Positions 1-4,943 of a stretch of DNA of 5,844 bases are shown here, in pieces. Position 1 is the stretch's first letter; every line of letters begins with the position of its first letter. Origin of the DNA: an uncultured Clostridia bacterium (lineage in GTDB: Bacteria > Bacillota > Clostridia > Lachnospirales > Lachnospiraceae); the NCBI GenBank assembly GCA_946623485.1, contig CAMORF010000159.1, positions 1 through 5,844 of the forward strand, in the 5' to 3' direction. The notes under the pieces were generated by a model. It was given only the letters and a program-made list of their open reading frames with translations, searched no databases and had not been told where the DNA came from. The position numbers were made by a program, and so were the translations under genes.

Positions 1-51
1 ATCTGATGATCCGGCATATCTGATAAATCCGGCTCATCTGAAATAATGAGC
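1..51. repeat. Imperfect tandem repeat, about 17-18 bases per unit
   Basis: Three successive units begin with ATCTGA at positions 1, 18 and 36. The first two also share an ATCCGGC core (ATCTGATGATCCGGC and ATCTGATAAATCCGGC); the third is degenerate. It lies 3' of the minus-strand regulator gene and runs into the palindrome at 51-67. The window edge cuts it, so further copies may exist to the left. No function can be read from it. Confidence 0.35.
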
Positions 52-67
52 AGATCCTAAGGATCTG
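51..67. repeat. Short palindrome, copy 1 of 3
   Basis: CAGATCC-TAA-GGATCTG is a perfect 7-base inverted repeat around a 3-base centre. The 11-base core CAGATCCTAAG recurs at 1325-1335 and 3982-3992 in the same orientation, always between genes. This copy begins 24 bases beyond the stop of the minus-strand regulator. No run of T follows on either strand, so it is not a standard intrinsic terminator. It could be a REP-like 3'-end element, a processing or stability hairpin, or a protein binding site. Confidence 0.55.
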
Positions 68-91
68 TATGCCATGGAAAAAGAAATGATG

Positions 92-1180
92 TTATGACCG
101 GTGCGTCTCCATATATTTCAGGTAGTTTTCCACCATCAAAGCGATCTTAAATGTCACCGCGTCGTCAAAGGACCTGATATCCAGGCCGGTGGACTTCGAC
201 AGCTTTTCCAGCCGGTAGACAAGGGTATTCCTGTGCACAAACAGCTGCCTTGCCGTCTCCGAAACATTCAGGCTGTTCCCGAAGAACATATTGATCGTGG
301 AAAGCGTCTCCTCGTCAAAGGTTTCCGGCTGCTGCTTCGTAAAGACCTCATGCAAAAACAGGCGGCACAGATTCTCGGGAAGCTGGTAGATCAGCCGGCC
401 GATCCCAAGCTTCCGGTACATATGGATCCGCTCGCCGGAATAAAAGATCTTCCCCACATTCAGCGCCATCCGCGCCTCCTTGAAGGAACGGGAAACCTGC
501 GCAATCTCATTTACAATCGTCCCGCAGGATACCCTCACGTCAATCATAGCCTCCGTGTTCATGATGTCACGGATGTTGAGTGCCGTATTCTCCAGGTCGT
601 CGTAGGTTTCCTCCCCCTCCAGGCACCGGATCAGGATAATGCTCTTCTCATCCACCTCCGTCACCAGGTTTCCGTCATCATCCCCAAACAGGTTCCGGAT
701 CACCTCCATCGCGGAATTGTCCCGCTCATTCTTCGTCTCGATGATATAGACCACACGCCGCACCTGCGGTTCAATCCGGAGCTTCTTTGCCCTGTTGTAT
801 ATGTCCACAAGGAGCAGGTTGTCCAGCAGGAGGTTCTGTACAAAATTATTCTTATCAAACCGCTCTCTGTACGCAATGATCAGGTCCTGCAGCTGCCCCA
901 CCGCGATCCTGCCGATCATATGGACATCCTCGCCGGCTCCCTTCGCGATCAGGATGTATTCCGGAACTTCCTCTCCCTGCACCTTGAAAAAATGAAATCC
1001 CTGGAGTTCCTGGCTGTCTGCCGGTGAGGACGCAAACTGCTGCGCCGCCGATACGCTGATCTCCTCCATCTTGTCCGTCGCGGCAACGACATATCCATCC
1101 ATGCTCCGCACGGAAAAATCGATCTTGGTGATCGCCTTCAGCTTATCGATCGACGCTTTGATGGTCTGGTTTGATATCAT
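92..1180 (-). CDS. CdaR/PucR-family transcriptional regulator
   Basis: The 362-residue protein resembles the CdaR (sugar diacid) / PucR family of DNA-binding regulators. The last ~70 residues carry the family's C-terminal helix-turn-helix (HTH_30 type): around residues 305-328 the motif NVSETARQLFVHRNTLVYRL, followed by the typical GLDIRSFDDAVTFKIALMV helix. The region before it (about 115-285) fits the GGDEF-like middle domain of the family, and the N-terminal ~110 residues would be the sensor part. I chose the ATG at 1180 because GAGGT lies 8-9 bases upstream; the in-frame ATG at 1225 has no Shine-Dalgarno sequence and lies inside a hairpin arm. The gene follows the UgpC/MsmX-type ATPase on the same strand, but a terminator and about 180 bases separate them, so it is probably transcribed alone. 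Control of carbohydrate or organic acid uptake is a guess from family and neighbour; the ligand is unknown. Confidence 0.85.
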   Translation of the reverse strand: MISNQTIKASIDKLKAITKIDFSVRSMDGYVVAATDKMEEISVSAAQQFASSPADSQELQGFHFFKVQGEEVPEYILIAKGAGEDVHMIGRIAVGQLQDLIIAYRERFDKNNFVQNLLLDNLLLVDIYNRAKKLRIEPQVRRVVYIIETKNERDNSAMEVIRNLFGDDDGNLVTEVDEKSIILIRCLEGEETYDDLENTALNIRDIMNTEAMIDVRVSCGTIVNEIAQVSRSFKEARMALNVGKIFYSGERIHMYRKLGIGRLIYQLPENLCRLFLHEVFTKQQPETFDEETLSTINMFFGNSLNVSETARQLFVHRNTLVYRLEKLSKSTGLDIRSFDDAVTFKIALMVENYLKYMETHRS

Positions 1181-1187
1181 GAAAATG

Positions 1188-1192
1188 ACCTC
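1188..1192 (-). promoter_or_regulatory. Ribosome binding site deciding the regulator's start
   Basis: On the minus strand GAGGT precedes the ATG at 1180 by about seven bases (GCGAGGTCATTTTCATG). It supports the internal start over the upstream ATG at 1225, which lacks any purine-rich motif. Confidence 0.7.
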
Positions 1193-1222
1193 GCTTTTAT
1201 TAAAATAACGATTCACCACCCA

Positions 1223-1280
1223 CATCGCTCAAGGACGCAAAGCATCCTTCACGTGCTGTGTAATTGCGTTTTGAGCGATG
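1223..1280 (-). other. Large hairpin in the leader of the regulator gene
   Basis: The arm CATCGCTCAAGGACGCAA (1223-1240) is the inverse of TTGCGTTTTGAGCGATG (1264-1280), giving about 16 pairs with one small bulge. AGCA (1241-1244) and TGCT (1254-1257) can extend the stem inward. On the minus strand the hairpin ends about 42 bases before the start codon at 1180, with no T run after it, so it is not a terminator. It could be an mRNA leader structure, an operator with distant half-sites, or a small MITE-like insertion; the related motif at 4857-4900 favours a dispersed repeat. Confidence 0.6.
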
Positions 1281-1323
1281 CGACCGGATGAAAAGACAGG
1301 TAAGATGTACCAGTCATTTTTTG

Positions 1324-1340
1324 ACAGATCCTAAGGATGC
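1324..1340. repeat. Short palindrome, copy 2 of 3 (one arm decayed)
   Basis: ACAGATCCTAAGGATGC repeats the palindrome at 51-67, but the right arm reads GGATGC in place of GGATCTG, so symmetry is reduced to ATCC-TAA-GGAT. It lies between the ATPase terminator (1359-1384) and the leader hairpin of the regulator, about 70 bases 3' of the ATPase stop. Confidence 0.5.
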
Positions 1341-1358
1341 TGAATCGTTATCATTTCT

Positions 1359-1384
1359 AAAAAAGCCGTCCCAGACGGGACGGC
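1359..1384 (-). terminator. Intrinsic terminator of the sugar ATPase gene
   Basis: Read on the minus strand, GCCGTCCC-GTCT-GGGACGGC forms a perfect 8-base-pair GC-rich stem with a 4-base loop, followed directly by six T. It starts 27 bases after the TGA of the ATPase gene. It should separate ATPase transcription from the regulator gene further along the same strand. The plus strand lacks a matching T run, so it is one-directional. Confidence 0.93.
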
Positions 1385-1411
1385 CCTTATATGCTATGCT
1401 TCAGGACTCGA

Positions 1412-2515
1412 TCAGTTGGTGATCGTCAACTCAGTTTCCTTATCAAATACGTGAACCTTGTCAACATCGATCGCGAACTTGACTTCCGATCCGGTCCTCG
1501 CGTCTGTCTTCGGATTGACGCGGGCTGTCATGTTGGAACCGTTGATCGTGAAGTACAGGAATACTTCTGCACCGAGAAGCTCGTAAACTTCGATCTTCGC
1601 ATCCAGCACGGAGCTGCTCTTCGCGACAACTTCCGGATCATCATTCAGATGCTCAGGACGGACACCCATGATCACGGTCTTTCCGACATATCCGCCATCC
1701 ACCAGCTTCTTAGACTTCTCAGCCGGGAGCGCAACCTTGCCGGCCTGCCCAAGATCCAGGTTTCCATCCGGAAGAACCTTCGCATCCAGGAAGTTCATCT
1801 GCGGGGATCCGATGAATCCTGCGGTGAACAGGTTCGCCGGCTTATTGTAAAGGTTCTGCGGGGTATCGACCTGCATGACAACGCCGTCCTTCATAACGAC
1901 GATTCTGGTACCCAGGGTCATAGCCTCAGTCTGGTCATGGGTAACGTAGATGATCGTAGCGCCCAGTCTCTGGTGCAGCTTGGAGATCTCGGTTCTCATC
2001 TGGACACGGAGCTTTGCGTCCAGGTTGGACAGCGGCTCGTCCATCAGGAAGACCTTCGGGTTACGGACAATGGCACGTCCCATGGCAACACGCTGTCTCT
2101 GGCCGCCGGACAGAGCCTTCGGCTTTCTGTCAAGGAGCTTCTCCAGGTCAAGGATCTTGGCAGCCTCGCGGACCATCTTGTCGATCTGATCCTTCGGGGT
2201 CTTCCTCAGCTTCAGGGAGAATGCCATGTTATCATAAACCGTCATATGCGGATAAAGAGCGTAGCTCTGGAAGACCATGGCAATATCACGATCCTTCGGT
2301 TCTACGTCGTTCACTACTCGATCACCGATCTTCAGGGTGCCGGAGGAAATCTCCTCAAGTCCTGCGACCATACGAAGCGTTGTTGACTTTCCACATCCGG
2401 AGGGGCCGACGAAAATGATGAATTCCTTGTCAGCGATCTCAAGATTGAAGTCCTTAACAGCTTCAAAACCATTCGGATAAACCTTACAAATGTGTTCCAG
2501 GGATAAGCTTGCCAT
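1412..2515 (-). CDS. Sugar ABC transporter ATPase, UgpC/MsmX/MalK type
   Basis: The 367-residue protein is the cytoplasmic ATPase of a CUT1-type carbohydrate importer. All nucleotide-binding motifs are intact: Walker A GPSGCGKST (37-45), Q-loop Q83 in VFQSYALYPHMTVYDN, signature LSGGQ (135-139), Walker B VFLMDE (155-160) and H-loop H193 in YVTHD. After about residue 235 (GFIGSPQMNF) comes the C-terminal regulatory/TOBE-like region usual in MalK, UgpC and MsmX. Length is normal for the family. The ATG at 2515 is preceded by GGAGG at 8 bases; a TTG five codons upstream overlaps that RBS and is unlikely. No permease or binding-protein gene is adjacent, which fits the known habit of MsmX-like proteins of being one shared ATPase for several sugar importers; this role is inference. 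A terminator ends the gene, and its likely promoter is at 2560-2565. Confidence 0.95.
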   Translation of the reverse strand: MASLSLEHICKVYPNGFEAVKDFNLEIADKEFIIFVGPSGCGKSTTLRMVAGLEEISSGTLKIGDRVVNDVEPKDRDIAMVFQSYALYPHMTVYDNMAFSLKLRKTPKDQIDKMVREAAKILDLEKLLDRKPKALSGGQRQRVAMGRAIVRNPKVFLMDEPLSNLDAKLRVQMRTEISKLHQRLGATIIYVTHDQTEAMTLGTRIVVMKDGVVMQVDTPQNLYNKPANLFTAGFIGSPQMNFLDAKVLPDGNLDLGQAGKVALPAEKSKKLVDGGYVGKTVIMGVRPEHLNDDPEVVAKSSSVLDAKIEVYELLGAEVFLYFTINGSNMTARVNPKTDARTGSEVKFAIDVDKVHVFDKETELTITN

Positions 2516-2523
2516 CTGAATTT

Positions 2524-2528
2524 CCTCC
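2524..2528 (-). promoter_or_regulatory. Ribosome binding site of the sugar ATPase gene
   Basis: A perfect GGAGG on the minus strand sits 8 bases before the ATG at 2515. It overlaps the alternative TTG start (TTG GAG GAA) and so rules that start out in practice. Confidence 0.85.
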
Positions 2529-2547
2529 AATTCGGCTATGGTTTGTT

Positions 2548-2565
2548 ACAACTGTTGTCAGTATA
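2548..2565 (-). promoter_or_regulatory. Candidate -10 box and operator-like palindrome of the sugar ATPase
   Basis: On the minus strand TATACT (2565-2560) is a good -10 hexamer about 45 bases before the start codon. The best-spaced -35 (TGGAGT, 2588-2583) is weak, as expected of a promoter that needs help or is modest. ACAAC-T-GTTGT (2548-2558), an 11-base palindrome, would cover the expected transcription start near 2553, a natural position for a repressor. No CcpA cre-like site is obvious. The promoter call rests on the -10 only. Confidence 0.45.
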
Positions 2566-2700
2566 CCGCAGGTTGTTGAAACACTCCATTGCTTAAGTTT
2601 ACAAAAATTATGAGACCAAGACGTGCAAAACGACTACAAAAAACGAATTCACCTTTTTCTATGTTAATTATGACGAATTTTAGAATATTTCATGAGCAAA

Positions 2701-2729
2701 TTGACGAAAGAGAAGTTTACGGCTATACT
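2701..2729 (+). promoter_or_regulatory. Strong sigma-A type promoter before the leader and exonuclease
   Basis: TTGACG (2701-2706) and TATACT (2724-2729) are separated by exactly 17 bases, each one mismatch from consensus-like hexamers. It follows an AT-rich tract (2631-2700) that could act as an UP-like element. Transcription should begin near 2736, giving an untranslated leader of about 110 bases before the exonuclease start. This is the best promoter in the window. Confidence 0.8.
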
Positions 2730-2751
2730 GAGTTCACAGGAGATTCCCACG

Positions 2752-2799
2752 ATGTCATACAATGCGGTACTTTGCATCTGTTCTGTCCGGTTTGCGTGA
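2752..2799 (+). CDS. Candidate 15-residue leader peptide
   Basis: An ATG placed 9 bases after AGGAG (2738-2742) opens the ORF MSYNAVLCICSVRFA, which stops at TGA 2797-2799. It starts about 16 bases into the predicted transcript from the promoter at 2701-2729. Its stop codon falls inside the left half of the terminator hairpin at 2787-2824, the arrangement seen in transcription attenuators with leader peptides. The peptide holds a Cys-Ile-Cys run but no long run of one amino acid, so any sensed substance is speculative. Its RBS is better than that of the exonuclease gene downstream. Translation is unproven; an ORF this short can arise by chance. Confidence 0.4.
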   Translation: MSYNAVLCICSVRFA

Positions 2800-2824
2800 C
2801 ATTGACGCCCTGTACCGGTTTTTT
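2787..2824 (+). terminator. Intrinsic terminator / attenuator before the exonuclease gene
   Basis: CCGGT (2787-2791) pairs with ACCGG (2814-2818), and inside it GCGT (2794-2797) pairs with ACGC (2805-2808) around a 7-base loop; six T follow at once (2819-2824). It lies between the strong promoter at 2701 and the exonuclease start at 2847. Alternative pairings compete with it: CGATGTCAT (2750-2758) with GTGACATTG (2796-2804), and CGGTAC (2765-2770) with GTACCG (2812-2817). It could be a regulated attenuator, a partial terminator, or the end of a small RNA of about 90 bases. Confidence 0.6.
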
Positions 2825-2825
2825 C

Positions 2826-2847
2826 TGATCTGAACTGTTGATCTGAA
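2826..2847 (+). repeat. Direct repeat TGATCTGAA at the exonuclease start
   Basis: TGATCTGAA occurs at 2826-2834 and again at 2839-2847, the second copy reaching the first base of the ATG at 2847. It occupies the place where a Shine-Dalgarno would be expected. It may be chance, or a binding site that affects translation. Confidence 0.3.
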
Positions 2848-3830
2848 TGGAAAGTGTTGCGGATTTGAACTATATTGTCCTGGACCTGGAATGGAACCAG
2901 TGCCCTTATGGAAAGAAAAAAGAAGACTCGAAGCTGCCCTTTGAGATCATTGAGATCGGGGCGGTTAAGTTAGATGCGTCTTTGCGTGAAATCGGAACCT
3001 TCCATGAGATCATCCGGCCTGTCCTGTACCGGAAGCTTCATTATATGACCCGCAGCGTCATCCATATGACGGAGGAGGATTTTGAGGGGAAACGAACCTT
3101 TCCTTATGTATTTGCCGACTTCCTCCTGTGGTGCGGAGATGCGCCCGTCTTTTGTACCTGGGGTACCGGCGACCTGACAGAGCTTGAGAGAAATGTGCGC
3201 TGGCACATCGATCACGGGAATCTGACGGGGCGGTGGCCATTTCCGTTTCCCTTTTTTTACAGGGATGTCCAGAAGATCTTTTCCTACGAGCATGAGGACG
3301 GGAAAAAGCGCAGATCCCTGGAATGGGCTGTGGAGTATCTTCAGATTGAAAAGACCGAGGAATTCCATGACGCTTTCTCAGATGCCAGGTATACCGCAAG
3401 AATCCTGGAGCTTCTGAAACCGGAGGACATCAAAAAATACTCCTCCATTGATACCTACCACACCCCGTCAAAGCGCAGCGAGGAGATTCTGGTGCGCTAT
3501 GACAATTATACCAAATATATCTCGAAATCCTTCCCACAACGGGAATCGGTCATGAAGGACCGTGTGATCACCGCGACGAACTGCCTTGTGTGCGGTCAGA
3601 GGATCCGCCGCAGCATCCGGTGGTTTTCGGACAACGGACGCAATTACCTGTGCATCGCCTCCTGCCCGGAGCATGGCCTGTTCCGCAGCAAGATCCGGAT
3701 CAGGCAGAATGCGGATGACCAGTGGTATGCCGTCAAGACAACCAGGGCGGCTACCGAGGAAGATGTTGAGATTACCCGGAAAAAACAGGAAACCCTTCGG
3801 CACAGGCGGAAAATGCACCGCATGAGCTGA
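2847..3830 (+). CDS. DEDDh-type 3'-5' exonuclease with C-terminal cysteine pairs
   Basis: The 327-residue protein has an N-terminal DnaQ/RNase T-like exonuclease domain, closest in pattern to the ERI-1/3'hExo-like group. The metal-binding and catalytic DEDDh residues can all be placed: D13 and E15 in YIVLDLEWNQ, D109 in TWGTGDLTELE, and H174 with D179 in FHDAFSDA. It should remove nucleotides from 3' ends of RNA or single-stranded DNA; the substrate is unknown. After the domain (about 1-195) comes a region with C246-x2-C249 and C269-x3-C273 (plus H276), which looks like a small zinc-binding module, then a basic tail. The ATG at 2847 has no good Shine-Dalgarno; a TTG at 2865 would give the start LNYIVLDLEWNQ, which fits the usual family N-terminus (MNYIV...) and has a weak GGAAAG upstream, so it may be the true start. 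The gene stands alone, under the promoter and attenuator-like leader just upstream. Confidence 0.85.
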   Translation: MESVADLNYIVLDLEWNQCPYGKKKEDSKLPFEIIEIGAVKLDASLREIGTFHEIIRPVLYRKLHYMTRSVIHMTEEDFEGKRTFPYVFADFLLWCGDAPVFCTWGTGDLTELERNVRWHIDHGNLTGRWPFPFPFFYRDVQKIFSYEHEDGKKRRSLEWAVEYLQIEKTEEFHDAFSDARYTARILELLKPEDIKKYSSIDTYHTPSKRSEEILVRYDNYTKYISKSFPQRESVMKDRVITATNCLVCGQRIRRSIRWFSDNGRNYLCIASCPEHGLFRSKIRIRQNADDQWYAVKTTRAATEEDVEITRKKQETLRHRRKMHRMS

Positions 3831-3842
3831 TTGCAGAATCAT

Positions 3843-3970
3843 GATTGCAGATTACGGTAGATAACGGTGACAAAAGCAGCCGGCAGGCAGCGTAAATTCC
3901 ACGGACGGACGCCCCTCCATGTCCTCCGGGAAATAAACGTTGCCTGCCGGCCGCTTTTTCTGCTGCAATC
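3843..3970. repeat. Outer inverted repeat GATTGCAG / CTGCAATC around the terminator
   Basis: GATTGCAG (3843-3850) is the exact inverse of CTGCAATC (3963-3970) and flanks the bidirectional terminator. A further direct copy, GATTGCAGA, lies at 3829-3837, overlapping the stop of the exonuclease gene. The nested symmetry of the whole 3829-3970 stretch is more than a simple terminator needs; a small inserted element is possible but unproven. Confidence 0.4.
3872..3959. terminator. Bidirectional terminator between convergent genes
   Basis: The arm at 3872-3893 (AAAAGC, then GCCGGCAGGCA, then CGT) is the inverse of 3937-3959, with about 19 pairs, one mismatch and one G-U pair, and a 43-base loop. 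TTTTT (3955-3959) ends the plus-strand copy and TTTT (3875-3872) the minus-strand copy, so it can stop both the exonuclease transcript and the integrase-like transcript. The loop contains a minor GGAC/GTCC pairing (3907-3910 with 3921-3924). The loop is longer than in ordinary terminators. Confidence 0.85.
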
Positions 3971-3979
3971 AGATCTTAT

Positions 3980-4000
3980 GACAGATCCTAAGAATCTGTC
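3980..4000. repeat. Short palindrome, copy 3 of 3 (longest)
   Basis: GACAGAT (3980-3986) and ATCTGTC (3994-4000) enclose CCTAAGA, so this copy has the longest arms, with one mismatch inside. It begins 15 bases 3' of the stop of the minus-strand integrase-like gene and 20 bases from the bidirectional terminator. No T run follows on either strand. Confidence 0.55.
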
Positions 4001-4015
4001 ACTGCCAAATCGTTT

Positions 4016-4753
4016 TTACTCTGCCCTGTCGATATAAAAGTCACTGATCAGGTCTTCGATGCTCCGGAGCAATGCCTCTACCCTGCCATAAAACGCATCG
4101 TCATTTCCCGGATTTTCCAGTTCATCCTCAAGGAGGTTCATCGTATCCTTGATATATTCCATCCTGTTGAAGCCCGAGCCTCCCTCAAAGAGATTGCGCC
4201 TGGCACGTACATTTTCCTCCGGCGTCATGATGGAGGCGATGGTATCCACCTTCGGCTTTTCGCCGATAAAGCGGAAGGTCACCGACGGCGAGGCATGATT
4301 GAGCAGATGCGTCAGATATGCGATGTCTCCGGTATTCTTATAGTACTTCCACGCGAAAGTCTTGCGCATCGTCTGCGCCCCCACCGAACCCAGCCCCAGC
4401 TTCTGGCCTGCGGCTTTCATGGCACGGTATGCCTGCTCCCTTGAGATGGAGCGGTTCCTGTGCCCTAAAAAGAGAGGCATCGAGTCGTCCTTCCCTGTGG
4501 TATATTCCTCAATGACTGCTTTCAGATCCGGTTCAAACCGGTAAGAACGCTTGACTTTCTTTGTCCCGAGATAAACCGTAAGGATGTCTTTTCCTTTTAC
4601 ATCGCCCACAACAAGCTTCAAAAGCTCCTGCACCTGCAGGCCTGTCCCTACGCCAAGCCGGAACATGATAAAGTATTTTTTATCCAGATTCATCAATTCC
4701 TGCTCATATCGTCTTAAAGTCTCCTCATCCTTAATCGGTGCAACCCAGTTCAT
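4016..4753 (-). CDS. Tyrosine-recombinase-like protein, catalytically degenerate
   Basis: The 245-residue protein has the fold signature of a phage-integrase/XerD catalytic domain (about residues 1-165) without an N-terminal core-binding domain. Landmarks: LGVGTGLQVQELLKL (34-48), the TKK lysines (65-66), AQTMRKTFAWKYY (126-138), LLNHASPSVTFRFIG (150-164). Against the R-K-H-R-H/W-Y catalytic set, Arg I is Q40, the first His is Q127 and the nucleophilic Tyr is F162; R130, H153 and the lysines remain. Without the tyrosine it should not cut DNA, so a DNA-binding or regulatory role, or a decaying gene, is likely. The reading frame is intact, with AAGGAG 7 bases before the ATG, which argues against recent decay. 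An acidic extension of about 80 residues follows. No attachment sites or partner recombinase are visible. It is convergent with the exonuclease gene and 190 bases downstream of the carboxypeptidase gene. Confidence 0.8.
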   Translation of the reverse strand: MNWVAPIKDEETLRRYEQELMNLDKKYFIMFRLGVGTGLQVQELLKLVVGDVKGKDILTVYLGTKKVKRSYRFEPDLKAVIEEYTTGKDDSMPLFLGHRNRSISREQAYRAMKAAGQKLGLGSVGAQTMRKTFAWKYYKNTGDIAYLTHLLNHASPSVTFRFIGEKPKVDTIASIMTPEENVRARRNLFEGGSGFNRMEYIKDTMNLLEDELENPGNDDAFYGRVEALLRSIEDLISDFYIDRAE

Positions 4754-4760
4754 ATGTAAG

Positions 4761-4766
4761 CTCCTT
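4761..4766 (-). promoter_or_regulatory. Ribosome binding site of the integrase-like gene
   Basis: AAGGAG on the minus strand lies 7 bases before the ATG at 4753. It fixes the start and shows that translation signals are intact, although the catalytic residues of the product are lost. Confidence 0.8.
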
Positions 4767-4852
4767 CACTCTCGTCATTCTGTCATCTTCTGTTTAGTCA
4801 GGGGTGCAGTAATTGTTACCGGTTTCTCTTGTCATTTGTATTGATTCAGAGC

Positions 4853-4910
4853 GTTCTTTCGTTCTAAGCAAGGGCAGTCGTGTTCTTACGTCCTGAGCAA
4901 GTGCAGTGGT
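4853..4910. repeat. Tandem duplication of a 29-base unit
   Basis: Two adjoining units, 4853-4881 and 4882-4910, match at 24 of 29 positions; both hold GTTCTT at the left and AGCAAG and GCAGT at the right. They lie in the gap (4754-4943) between the carboxypeptidase stop and the integrase-like start. Each unit holds a weak dyad of the form CTTNC...GCAAG. The unit contains the motif TTNCGTYYTRAGCRA also found in the leader hairpin at 1223-1280. No clear promoter or terminator is visible in this gap, so these repeats may be control sites for the gene at 4753. Confidence 0.65.
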
Positions 4911-4943
4911 AAATCGTTCCCGTCATGTTTTTGCTTTGCTGTC

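Noticed and set aside
51..67. Palindrome as an intrinsic terminator of the regulator gene
   Set aside because: No T run follows on the minus strand (CTCATTATTT only), the stem is short, and the same element sits elsewhere beside proper terminators.
101..1027. Long plus-strand ORF opposite the CdaR-like gene
   Set aside because: It is antisense to a well-recognised protein family with a helix-turn-helix; the translated product is Leu/His/Arg-rich shadow sequence with no RBS.
1321..1354. Plus-strand TTGACA at 1321-1326 as a promoter
   Set aside because: At 17 bases the -10 would be ATCGTT, which is poor, and the transcript would run antisense into the ATPase terminator with no gene on that strand.
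1391..2386. 331-residue plus-strand ORF opposite the sugar ATPase
   Set aside because: The minus strand encodes every ABC ATPase motif in order; the opposite frame is open only as a side effect of codon use.
2589..2828. 79-residue plus-strand ORF in the divergent intergenic region
   Set aside because: It begins at a TTG without RBS, upstream of the promoter at 2701-2729, and ends inside the T tract of the terminator. Its composition is not protein-like and regulatory signals explain the region.
4853..4910. CRISPR array or integrase attachment site
   Set aside because: The two 29-base units adjoin without spacers and differ at five places, so it is not CRISPR; the neighbouring integrase-like protein lacks its catalytic Tyr and no second site was found, so an att call is unsupported.
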